NCBI GenBank assembly: GCA_045643885.1
Contig: JAZRFY010000029.1
Location: 1-64,000 of the forward strand
Length of the DNA stretch: 64,000 nucleotides
From: RGIG4608 sp045643885
GTDB lineage: Bacteria > Bacillota > Clostridia > Oscillospirales > CAG-272
Direction: 5' to 3'
Position 1 is the stretch's first letter. Each line of letters starts with the position of its first letter. A model generated the notes under the pieces. It made no database searches. It was not told where the DNA came from and worked only from the letters and a program-made list of their open reading frames with translations. The position numbers were made by a program, and so were the translations under genes. Positions 1 to 6,865 of the stretch are shown in pieces.

Positions 1-23
1 ATATCATCTATTTTTGACTGCAT
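1..23 (-). CDS. atpA: ATP synthase F1 subunit alpha, first codons only
   Basis: Only the first seven or so codons (MQSKIDD) lie in the window. An ATG on the minus strand at 21-23 is preceded by a GGTG Shine-Dalgarno-like stretch and starts 16 bases after the atpH stop codon. In F-type ATP synthase operons atpA follows atpH, so the identity is inferred from position and a plausible N-terminus, not from domain evidence. The remaining F1 genes (atpG, atpD, atpC) would lie outside the window. Confidence 0.6.
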
Positions 24-38
24 TTTTTCACCAACTTT

Positions 39-584
39 TTATAATACTATGTCTTTAAGACTCTTTTCAAAGCTATCAAGCTTTGTTTTAACAGAGTCGT
101 CTATCTGGATTCCCATATATCTAAGCTTCATACCGCCAAGAATAGAGGAATCTATGGTGTTTTTAACTATAATCTGTTTGCCGGTAAGTGCGGCAAGCTT
201 TTTCTGCAATTTATCAAGCTGATTATCTGTTAAGGCAATAACAGAGATGGCTTCAACTCGCTCAATGCCACGGGAGATGTCATAAGCCGACATATATGCA
301 TCCTTGATTTTAAAAATAAGGTATGCGATTCTTTTCTCAACCAAAATTTTGATAAGATTAACAAGATTCTTGTTAAGACCGTCAAATGCCTCACCTGCAA
401 TTTTTACTCTTTCATCACGAGAGAGGGCAGGGGTGTTCAGCAATTTAAGGTAGTCGGGATGTTCTTCAATGCTTTTACAAAGCAAATGAAGGTCGTCCCT
501 CATCTCATCGGCTTGTCCAAGCTCCTCGGCGAGCAGAAAGAGAGCATCGCCATAGCTTTTCGCGTTGTGATCAGTATATGCCAT
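39..584 (-). CDS. atpH: ATP synthase F1 subunit delta
   Basis: This 181-residue protein is the delta subunit, the peripheral link between the F1 head and the b-subunit stalk. The sequence has the typical N-terminal helical half (MAYTDHNAKSYGDALF...) and the conserved C-terminal half with LGGMKLRYMGIQIDDSVKTK. A longer reading frame runs back into atpF, but the start at 584 gives the family-typical N-terminus and leaves one base between the atpF stop and this ATG, implying translational coupling. It sits between atpF and atpA, as is usual. Confidence 0.95.
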   Translation of the reverse strand: MAYTDHNAKSYGDALFLLAEELGQADEMRDDLHLLCKSIEEHPDYLKLLNTPALSRDERVKIAGEAFDGLNKNLVNLIKILVEKRIAYLIFKIKDAYMSAYDISRGIERVEAISVIALTDNQLDKLQKKLAALTGKQIIVKNTIDSSILGGMKLRYMGIQIDDSVKTKLDSFEKSLKDIVL

Positions 585-585
585 A

Positions 586-1098
586 TCAATCACCAATTTT
601 ATCGATGAAATTATCGATGAACTCAGAATGCTCCTTATCAGAAACTTCGCGTCCGATAATAGCGCCTGCAATTTCGATAGCCATACCTGAAACCTCATCC
701 TTCACCTCAGAAAGAGCGCGTTTCTTTTCAAGCGCGATCTGCTCCTCAGCGCGTTCATAAATTCTTGAGGCTTCTGTTTGGGCATCACGAATTATCTCTT
801 CTTCCTTGAGCTGAGCACGACGAAGAGCTGTTTTGAGAATTTCTTCGCTTTCTTCATTTGCCTTGCTCATTTTTTCTTCATAAGAGACCTTCATGGCTTC
901 AGCCTGAGTTTCTGCTTCTTCGGCATTCTGATACATATCATCAATTTCCTTTTGTCTGGAATCGATCATATTCTTCATGGGAACGAAAAGAAGCTTTTTT
1001 AAGAATAAATACAGAATAAGTAGATTACACCATGCAAAGATCATCGTCCATACGTTTACACCTACAAACGATTCAAAAGCATCCATTACTACACTCAT
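586..1098 (-). CDS. atpF: ATP synthase F0 subunit b
   Basis: The 170-residue b subunit forms the peripheral stalk that holds the F1 head still against the rotating c-ring. An N-terminal membrane helix (about residues 15-37, WTMIFAWCNLLILYLFL) is followed by a long charged helical segment rich in Glu, Lys and Ala (about 45-145) that is expected to dimerise as a coiled coil. It lies between atpE and atpH in an operon read on the minus strand. Confidence 0.95.
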   Translation of the reverse strand: MSVVMDAFESFVGVNVWTMIFAWCNLLILYLFLKKLLFVPMKNMIDSRQKEIDDMYQNAEEAETQAEAMKVSYEEKMSKANEESEEILKTALRRAQLKEEEIIRDAQTEASRIYERAEEQIALEKKRALSEVKDEVSGMAIEIAGAIIGREVSDKEHSEFIDNFIDKIGD

Positions 1099-1121
1099 TG
1101 TATTCTCCTTATATCAATCAA

Positions 1122-1358
1122 TTAGTTTACACCTACAAAGATGAGAAGAAGGGCAACTACGAGAGAGTAGATACCTGTTGTTTCTGTAACTGCACAACCA
1201 AGAATCATAGTTGTACGAAGGTCGCCTGAGATTTCAGGCTGGCGAGCCATGGATTCAAGAGTCTTGCATACTGCGAGACCTTCACCGAGGGCGGGAGCGA
1301 TAGAACCGATTCCCATACAAATAGCTGCACCGAGTGCTCTTGCTGCTTCAACTGTCAT
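1122..1358 (-). CDS. atpE: ATP synthase F0 subunit c, two-carboxylate Na+-type
   Basis: The 78-residue protein is a two-helix hairpin with the conserved ARQPE loop (residues 38-42) that contacts the F1 central stalk. The C-terminal helix carries the ion-binding Glu59 followed by Thr60, Thr61 and Tyr64 (ETTGIYSL), the pattern of Na+-coupled c subunits. In the N-terminal helix the position taken by Gln32 in the Ilyobacter tartaricus c subunit is Glu26 (LGEGLA). The spacing of 33 residues between Glu26 and Glu59 equals the Q32-E65 spacing there. Two carboxylates per site are known from the Na+ c-ring of Fusobacterium nucleatum. Na+ coupling is thus predicted, not shown. Confidence 0.95.
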   Translation of the reverse strand: MTVEAARALGAAICMGIGSIAPALGEGLAVCKTLESMARQPEISGDLRTTMILGCAVTETTGIYSLVVALLLIFVGVN

Positions 1359-1397
1359 TTTAATTTTCTCCTTTAAATAAAAAATTTTGAACTGTGA

Positions 1398-2213
1398 TTA
1401 TTTATTTGCATCTTCTTTTTCTGATGGAGGAGGACAAGCTCCGGCCACGTAAACCATCGTCAGCAAGCAGAATACGAATGCCTGAACGAAGGAAGAGAAA
1501 AAGTCGAAATACAACGAAAGAAATGCGGGTATACCTGCCTGAAGGAAGGGAGGTATAAGAGTTGCGATATATGCAGGTAACCAACTAAAGAGAGCTTTAG
1601 TTGCAAGTGCCAAAGCAGCATATATCAATGTTGTAAGAACGGATCCACCTGCCACGTTACCGAAGTGACGGAATGCCATAGCCATGGGCTGAGCAATCTC
1701 ACTGATAAGGTTCATGGGGGTCATTACAACAATCGGCTCAGTAAAGCCTTTAAGCCAACCGATAAAACCGTTGTGCTTTATGTTGTGATACCACACCATA
1801 ACGCTTGTAACCAATGCATATGCAAGAGTTACTGAGAAGTCAGCGGTTGTGGATCTGAATATTGCTGTAGTACCGATAAGGCTTCCTATCATACATGAAA
1901 GGAAGAGTGTACCGATATACGGCGCAAATTTCAAATTGTGCTTACCCATTGTATCTTCAACAAGGCTATAAAGCATATTTATTACTTTTTCAACCAAAAC
2001 CTGAAGACCACCGGGGCGCTTTTCAATCTTTCTTGATGCAATGTATCCAAGCACCATGAGAAGAATGGTAACAACAAACAACGAAACCGTGGTTTGTGTG
2101 ATAAAGTTTCCGAAATTCCCGAAAATGTCTACGATAGTACCTGCAAACATTTCATAGAGCTTGTCTATTCGGACAAAGACCTTTGGACCGGTAATTGATA
2201 TTTCCAAAATCAT
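1398..2213 (-). CDS. atpB: ATP synthase F0 subunit a
   Basis: This 271-residue polytopic membrane protein forms the ion half-channels beside the c-ring. The essential arginine lies in AMAFRHFGN (Arg182), followed by the conserved Gly-rich helix and a last helix pair ending near residue 260. The C-terminal tail PPPSEKEDANK is charged and cytosolic. The start overlaps the end of atpI by four bases, so the two are probably coupled. Ion specificity cannot be settled from this subunit alone. Confidence 0.95.
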   Translation of the reverse strand: MILEISITGPKVFVRIDKLYEMFAGTIVDIFGNFGNFITQTTVSLFVVTILLMVLGYIASRKIEKRPGGLQVLVEKVINMLYSLVEDTMGKHNLKFAPYIGTLFLSCMIGSLIGTTAIFRSTTADFSVTLAYALVTSVMVWYHNIKHNGFIGWLKGFTEPIVVMTPMNLISEIAQPMAMAFRHFGNVAGGSVLTTLIYAALALATKALFSWLPAYIATLIPPFLQAGIPAFLSLYFDFFSSFVQAFVFCLLTMVYVAGACPPPSEKEDANK

Positions 2214-2665
2214 TCACCTCTTTTCTTATTGATAAACTGAGCTGCCATGAGAAGAGGCTTGTAAAGAAGCAAGGGAATCAAGGTTGCAATAGTGTTAAAC
2301 CATCCTGTTATGAATCCTACTACAAGGGAGCCTACCATAAGTCCTGTTCTGAATAAATAGGAGCTTGTTATAGCATTTCGAACCTTAACACCGTGAACCT
2401 TTGAAAATTCAGCAGCTTCTTCTTCCGTCATCTCTCTATCGCCTCTGAGAGCAATATAGTTATCAATTGCATTATTAACTTGAATTGTGAGTATTAAGAA
2501 ATTTAATACCGTTACGGCAGATCCTAAAAGAGCGCCGCTTACTACTGTCCATTGAAATTCCTGTTGAACAAGAAGGAATCCAAGGACTATCAAAACTGAC
2601 GCCAACAGTTCACCAATGGCGAGATAAAGAACGTCTTTATAGCTTGATTTATTTTCTGTGTTCAT
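2210..2665 (-). CDS. atpI: ATP synthase subunit I-like membrane protein
   Basis: This protein of about 151 residues has four predicted membrane helices (LLASVLIVLGFLLV, SGALLGSAVTVLNFLI, and two after residue 95). AtpI-family proteins act in c-ring assembly and possibly in Mg2+ uptake. I chose the ATG at 2665 because it has a GGAG ribosome site at the right distance; an upstream in-frame start at 2713 lies inside the preceding gene. The family is poorly conserved, so the name rests on position before atpB and on topology. Confidence 0.75.
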   Translation of the reverse strand: MNTENKSSYKDVLYLAIGELLASVLIVLGFLLVQQEFQWTVVSGALLGSAVTVLNFLILTIQVNNAIDNYIALRGDREMTEEEAAEFSKVHGVKVRNAITSSYLFRTGLMVGSLVVGFITGWFNTIATLIPLLLYKPLLMAAQFINKKRGE

Positions 2666-2921
2666 TTTTTCTCCGTTTAGCTTCGTTGGATTTTTCGAGG
2701 TTGTCAAGGGCATTCATGCTGACCAAAATAAATTTGACCATCGACATAAGACCAATAACAACACCGAGTATAATCAGAATTGCATATATGAATGAGGGGA
2801 GTCCTAATTTATCCACCAAAACCCACGCCAAAAGCAATCCTGTGCCAATATGAAAGAGAAGGGTAAATATCGATTGGAAAACGATATTCACAACGTAAAT
2901 GAAACTGTATGTTCGGCGCAT
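2649..2921 (-). CDS. AtpZ/AtpI-family small membrane protein, first gene of the atp operon
   Basis: The 90-residue protein has two strong membrane helices (about residues 8-34 and 42-68) and a basic, Lys/Arg-rich C-terminal tail. It resembles AtpZ-type accessory proteins (Pfam AtpI/AtpZ group) encoded first in many F0F1 operons. A GGAGG ribosome site precedes the ATG, and a consensus promoter lies about 50 bases upstream. It overlaps the following atpI-like gene by 17 bases. Confidence 0.7.
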   Translation of the reverse strand: MRRTYSFIYVVNIVFQSIFTLLFHIGTGLLLAWVLVDKLGLPSFIYAILIILGVVIGLMSMVKFILVSMNALDNLEKSNEAKRRKNEHRK

Positions 2922-2972
2922 TTATGTCCTCCAAACTATCATATTAATAATATACTCATTACAAACAGTCTA

Positions 2973-3001
2973 ATTATAGCACTATACCTTCTAAAAATCA
3001 A
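2973..3001 (-). promoter_or_regulatory. promoter of the atp operon
   Basis: On the minus strand the -35 box TTGATT and the -10 box TATAAT are separated by 17 bases. They lie upstream of the first atp gene with no other gene between. Confidence 0.75.
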
Positions 3002-3093
3002 TAGTTTTATGAAACATATTCAGTTAATTACGGCATTATTTAAAATATTTGTCGAATTGCACAAATGAACGTAAAACAAATTAGTAATAAAGA

Positions 3094-3125
3094 CATAAAA
3101 AAAGAACCTTTATTTCAGGTTCTTT
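3094..3125 (-). terminator. intrinsic terminator after the M14 peptidase gene
   Basis: On the minus strand an 8-bp stem (AAAGAACC / GGTTCTTT) with a 9-base loop is followed by a T tract. It lies directly behind the stop codon at 3127. Confidence 0.8.
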
Positions 3126-3126
3126 C

Positions 3127-4044
3127 TCAAATTAATATTGGAGCAGTAAAAAATGCTCTTTTTAAACACGAATATATCTTATCAAGATCCGAATATGGCA
3201 AGGGATTTGTCCCACGTCCACACTCTAAAGTTAATGACGGTTTATCAAATTCCTCGACAAACCAATCGGTAAAGCCTCCATAGCTTGCTGTGCCGGAGGG
3301 CATAGATATTTTATATCCCGTAAGACGCGCAACGGTCTTAACTATGGGTAAAGAATTGGTTGCCGACTTGCTTCCGCTTGTATAAAATATTTCTTCTCCT
3401 TGCGTGTGTAAGCTTAAAGCAAGACTCGGATTTACTATTCTCACAAAGTTACATAGTGCCTTGGTTTCCGGCTCGGATTCGGAATAATCCCCACTATATT
3501 TTGTGGGAGCGCCGTGAGGAATTTTTAATTCCTTTTCGATGATTTTGTATTGCGAAAATCCGGAGGAATAATTGTGGTTAAGATCCACGCCGCGAGCATT
3601 GGCTTGCCAATGAGAAAAATCATCATTTTCAGCATTCATTTTTATCAATCTGTCTCGTAGAATGTTGGATTTTTCTACACCGTGTAGTGAGTATTCCACA
3701 CCGTCAGGATTTAGCATTGGAATGACGTGAATTTTCCTCGTTTCAAACAAAACTCTTGTGGAGATACCGAATGCGTGACGCCCACGTATATAGTCCGATG
3801 CAAAATCATTTATAAACCTCATAAGAATAGCTGATGTGATCCATTCCATCCCATGATGTGCACCAATAAAAAGGACGTTTTTTGAGCCTTTTCCAAGTGT
3901 GATTTTATGCAAACTCCTTCCCATAATGCTATAGCCGATGCTTCCTGTTTCAATGAAATCATATTTTGATTTCAAGGCTTTTATGGATTCGTCAAGGATA
4001 GCATAATCAAAAAATTCCTTTCCCCAAAATATGTCGTTTTGCAA
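3127..4044 (-). CDS. M14-family zinc carboxypeptidase
   Basis: The 305-residue protein shows the metallocarboxypeptidase site: zinc ligands His64 and Glu67 in AHHGMEW, third ligand His213 in SLHTQGEE, catalytic Glu274 in TLECGRG, and the substrate-binding Arg151/Asn157 region RGVDLNHNY. It has no signal peptide, so it probably acts in the cytoplasm or forespore. Related clostridial and bacillar proteins (gamma-D-glutamyl-meso-diaminopimelate peptidase I type) cut cell-wall peptides, which is a plausible role here. It is a single gene with its own terminator. Confidence 0.85.
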   Translation of the reverse strand: MQNDIFWGKEFFDYAILDESIKALKSKYDFIETGSIGYSIMGRSLHKITLGKGSKNVLFIGAHHGMEWITSAILMRFINDFASDYIRGRHAFGISTRVLFETRKIHVIPMLNPDGVEYSLHGVEKSNILRDRLIKMNAENDDFSHWQANARGVDLNHNYSSGFSQYKIIEKELKIPHGAPTKYSGDYSESEPETKALCNFVRIVNPSLALSLHTQGEEIFYTSGSKSATNSLPIVKTVARLTGYKISMPSGTASYGGFTDWFVEEFDKPSLTLECGRGTNPLPYSDLDKIYSCLKRAFFTAPILI

Positions 4045-4154
4045 AATCTCACCTCCAAAATGCTGAATTGGTAAAATATATGAAAAACGGATAAAAATAT
4101 TGACAAAGTATTGAAATTTGTGAAAAAATAGTATATAATCTATGTGTTATGGCA

Positions 4155-4192
4155 AATAAAAAAACCACCACATAAGATAAAACCTATGTGAT
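4155..4192 (-). terminator. terminator behind tRNA-Thr
   Basis: On the minus strand an imperfect stem (CACC..CACATAG against CTTATGTGGTGG) is followed by seven T residues. It starts a few bases after the CCA end of the tRNA. Confidence 0.7.
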
Positions 4193-4198
4193 GGTGTT

Positions 4199-4274
4199 TG
4201 GAGCTAGTGAAAAGACTCGAACTTTCGACCTGCTGATTACGAATCAGCTGCACTACCGACTGTGCTACACTAGC
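4199..4274 (-). tRNA. tRNA-Thr (anticodon CGT)
   Basis: A cloverleaf can be drawn on the minus strand: acceptor GCTAGTG / CACTAGC, anticodon stem GCTGA / TCAGC with loop TTCGTAA, and a TTCGAGT-type T loop. CCA is encoded. The anticodon CGT reads ACG (Thr). Its promoter faces ksgA divergently. Confidence 0.93.
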
Positions 4275-4288
4275 ATTGCGACTTTAAC

Positions 4289-4317
4289 ATTTTATCACTT
4301 TGAATATGATTTGTCAA
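4289..4317 (-). promoter_or_regulatory. promoter of tRNA-Thr
   Basis: On the minus strand TTGACA and TAAAAT are separated by 17 bases, about 15 bases before the mature tRNA 5' end. Confidence 0.75.
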
Positions 4318-4354
4318 GTGATAGCGTAAAATTATTTTTATTTAAGAGGAAAAC

Positions 4355-5224
4355 ATGAATCTTTGTGACGTTAAAACCATTAAACATATAATGTCCGTTT
4401 TTGATATCAAATTCAGAAAAGAATTTGGTCAGAACTTTTTGATTAACAGAAGTGTTGTAGAGGACATTGCAGATAACTGTGCTGACTCGGTAGAAAGCTC
4501 TATCCTTGAGATCGGACCCGGTATAGGACCTCTCACAACCGAGCTTGCTCTTCGCTTCAAGAACGTTGTTGCACTTGAAATTGACCACGGACTCATACCT
4601 GTTTTGAAGTATACTCTTGGAGAATTCAACAATGTAACAGTGTATAATGAAGACGTTATGAAGGCTGATCTTGAAGAGCTTTTGAAGCCTTATTTTGAGG
4701 CGGGTAGCGTGTCAGTTTGTGCAAACCTGCCTTACTATATCACAACACCTATTTTGATGAAGCTTCTCGAGTGTGGATTGCCCTTTGATTACATTACAAT
4801 AATGATTCAGTCCGAGGTTGCCGATAGACTTTGTGCAAAAGCCGGTTCATCCGATTACGGCGCAATTACGGCAGTACTTGCTTATTACGGTATTGCAGAA
4901 AAGCTCTTTACAGTTAGTGCAGGTAATTTCATGCCCGCACCCAAGGTGAATTCCACGGTTGTCAGAATCAAGCTTCACAAAAATAAGCCCTATATCCCTG
5001 AGGATGAGAAAACTCTTTTCAGAACTATCAAGGGTGCATTTGAGCAGAGAAGAAAGACACTTCCCAATGCTCTTGCAGCTTCATTTGGGGAGCTTACCAA
5101 GGACGAAATTACCGAGGCTATCGTTGCCTGTGGACATAAAGCGGATATCAGAGGAGAGCGACTTGGCATTGCAGAATTTGTAGCTCTTTCCGATAAATTA
5201 TATGAACTTATCCAAAACAAATAA
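4355..5224 (+). CDS. ksgA: 16S rRNA (adenine-1518/1519 N6) dimethyltransferase
   Basis: The 289-residue enzyme (RsmA/KsgA) uses S-adenosylmethionine to dimethylate two adjacent adenines in helix 45 of 16S rRNA during late small-subunit assembly. It has the SAM-binding motif LEIGPGIGPLT (residues 51-61), the acidic residue after VVALEID, and the catalytic NLPYY at 124-128, with the helical C-terminal domain typical of the family. A ribosome site (AAGAGGA) favours the ATG at 4355 over a later one at 4391. asnA follows 17 bases downstream and is probably co-transcribed. Confidence 0.95.
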   Translation: MNLCDVKTIKHIMSVFDIKFRKEFGQNFLINRSVVEDIADNCADSVESSILEIGPGIGPLTTELALRFKNVVALEIDHGLIPVLKYTLGEFNNVTVYNEDVMKADLEELLKPYFEAGSVSVCANLPYYITTPILMKLLECGLPFDYITIMIQSEVADRLCAKAGSSDYGAITAVLAYYGIAEKLFTVSAGNFMPAPKVNSTVVRIKLHKNKPYIPEDEKTLFRTIKGAFEQRRKTLPNALAASFGELTKDEITEAIVACGHKADIRGERLGIAEFVALSDKLYELIQNK

Positions 5225-5241
5225 ACCTATTAGGAGCAATT

Positions 5242-6246
5242 ATGTTGCATTTTTCTATACCAGATGATTATAAGTCAATCTTAACCCTCAGAGAGACCGA
5301 GGTGGCAATAAAAAAGGTAAAGGATTTTTTTGAAAGACAGCTTGCAGTTGAGCTTAATCTCACTCGTGTTTCAGCGCCGATTTTCGTTACGTCTGATAGT
5401 GGTCTTAACGACAATTTGAACGGACACGAAAGACCTGTTTCTTTTGATATTCTGTCAGGTCAGGAGCTTGAAATCGTTCACTCACTTGCTAAGTGGAAGA
5501 GAATGGCTCTTAAAACCTATAAATTCAATATTCACGAGGGCTTGTATACTGATATGAATGCCATTCGTCGTGATGAGGAGCTTGATAATATTCATTCAAT
5601 GTTCGTTGACCAGTGGGACTGGGAGCGCATCATCGATAAAAACGAGAGAAATGAAGCTGTCTTAAAAAAGACGGTTAAATCAATTTACCGTGCGTTGAGA
5701 CACACTGAAATTTATATCTCAAGTGAATATCCCTTTATAGGAAAAATCCTTCCGGAAGAAATCGAATTTGTAACCTCGCAAGAGCTTGAAGACCGTTATC
5801 CTGAACTTTCTCCCAAGGAAAGAGAATATGAAATTTGCAAAGAGAAAAAGGCTGTTTTTCTTATGCAAATCGGTGGCTCTTTGAAATCGGGTGAAAAGCA
5901 CGATGGCAGAGCGCCCGACTATGACGATTGGTCATTGAACGGAGATATACTCGTATACTATCCTGTTTTGGATATAGCTCTTGAGCTTTCCTCGATGGGC
6001 ATAAGAGTTGACGAGGATGCAATGAGAAAACAGCTTGCGATCAGCAAATGCGAAGACAGAGCATCACTTCCGTTCCACAAGGCACTTTTGAGCGGTGAGC
6101 TTCCTTATACAATCGGTGGCGGTATCGGTCAATCAAGAATGTGTATGTTCTTTTTGAGAAAGGCTCATATCGGTGAGGTTCAGTCTTCATTTTGGAGTGC
6201 TAAGGATCACGAATTCTGCGAAGAGAAGGGAATCAATTTACTTTAA
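5242..6246 (+). CDS. asnA: aspartate--ammonia ligase
   Basis: The 334-residue protein is an ammonia-dependent asparagine synthetase of the class II aminoacyl-tRNA-synthetase fold (E. coli AsnA is about 330 residues). It adenylates aspartate with ATP and amidates it with ammonia. Family blocks visible include RVSAPIFVTSDSGLNDNLNG near the N-terminus, DQWDWE in the middle and GGGIGQSRMCMF near residue 290. It follows ksgA closely and ends at an intrinsic terminator. No T-box leader is seen in front of it. Confidence 0.95.
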   Translation: MLHFSIPDDYKSILTLRETEVAIKKVKDFFERQLAVELNLTRVSAPIFVTSDSGLNDNLNGHERPVSFDILSGQELEIVHSLAKWKRMALKTYKFNIHEGLYTDMNAIRRDEELDNIHSMFVDQWDWERIIDKNERNEAVLKKTVKSIYRALRHTEIYISSEYPFIGKILPEEIEFVTSQELEDRYPELSPKEREYEICKEKKAVFLMQIGGSLKSGEKHDGRAPDYDDWSLNGDILVYYPVLDIALELSSMGIRVDEDAMRKQLAISKCEDRASLPFHKALLSGELPYTIGGGIGQSRMCMFFLRKAHIGEVQSSFWSAKDHEFCEEKGINLL

Positions 6247-6253
6247 TATTATC

Positions 6254-6288
6254 AAGGCTTTCACGATTTGTGAAGGCCTTATTTTTTG
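6254..6288 (+). terminator. terminator of ksgA-asnA
   Basis: The stem AAGGCTTTCAC / GTGAAGGCCTT (one G-T pair) with a 5-base loop is followed by six T residues. Confidence 0.85.
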
Positions 6289-6321
6289 CGAAAAATATCG
6301 TAAAAATAGTTAAGAAATCTC

Positions 6322-6349
6322 TTGACATTTTGCTATTTTATGATATAAT
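6322..6349 (+). promoter_or_regulatory. promoter of the MarR/ABC exporter operon
   Basis: Perfect boxes TTGACA and TATAAT are 16 bases apart, upstream of the marR-type gene. Confidence 0.85.
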
Positions 6350-6366
6350 AGTTAACGTGTTAATTA
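6349..6366 (+). promoter_or_regulatory. candidate MarR operator
   Basis: An inverted repeat TTAAC-GT-GTTAA, extended by imperfect flanks, starts at the end of the -10 box and covers the likely transcription start. It lies just before the MarR-type regulator, which suggests autorepression. Binding is inferred. Confidence 0.55.
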
Positions 6367-6385
6367 TTTCGTGCGGGAGGCAGAA

Positions 6386-6865
6386 ATGGAAGAGAACAGA
6401 GCGGAAAAATATATGACTGCAATGCGTCGTCTTGCGCGTGTTGGAAGATTGCATAGAAACGTTTTCGAGCGAAATATATCAATCCTTGGAATACACCACA
6501 GTCAGCATCATTTGTTGATGTATTTATCAAAGGTTGGTGATGTTCCGTCGCAAAAACATATATCCGAAATTTTCGGAGTTACACCTGCTGCTATTGCAAG
6601 ATCTCTTAAAGGTCTTGAAGCCGAAGGATACATCGAAAAAAGCAGCATTGAAAATGATGGCAGATTCAATAGAATCGAAATTACTCCCAAAGGGAAAGCA
6701 ATCGTTGAAAAATCACAAATAATGTTCAGGGAGACTGATAACATAATATTTGAGGATTTCAGTGATGATGAGCTTGAAAGCTTGAACGCTCTTCTTACGA
6801 AGCTACAAGAAAAACTATTAAAAGAAATTCAAAACGTGCATTGTGAGGAAACAAACCATGAATAA
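6386..6865 (+). CDS. MarR-family transcriptional regulator
   Basis: This winged-helix regulator of about 159 residues has the recognition-helix region PSQKHISEIFGVTPAAIARSL and the wing EKSSIENDGRFNRIEITPKG, with the DGR...ITPKG signature of MarR proteins. A GGGAGG ribosome site places the start at the ATG at 6386; an upstream in-frame GTG at 6371 overlaps that site. Its end overlaps the first ABC gene by 8 bases. MarR proteins next to exporter genes usually repress them and release DNA on binding a ligand; the ligand is unknown. Confidence 0.9.
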   Translation: MEENRAEKYMTAMRRLARVGRLHRNVFERNISILGIHHSQHHLLMYLSKVGDVPSQKHISEIFGVTPAAIARSLKGLEAEGYIEKSSIENDGRFNRIEITPKGKAIVEKSQIMFRETDNIIFEDFSDDELESLNALLTKLQEKLLKEIQNVHCEETNHE

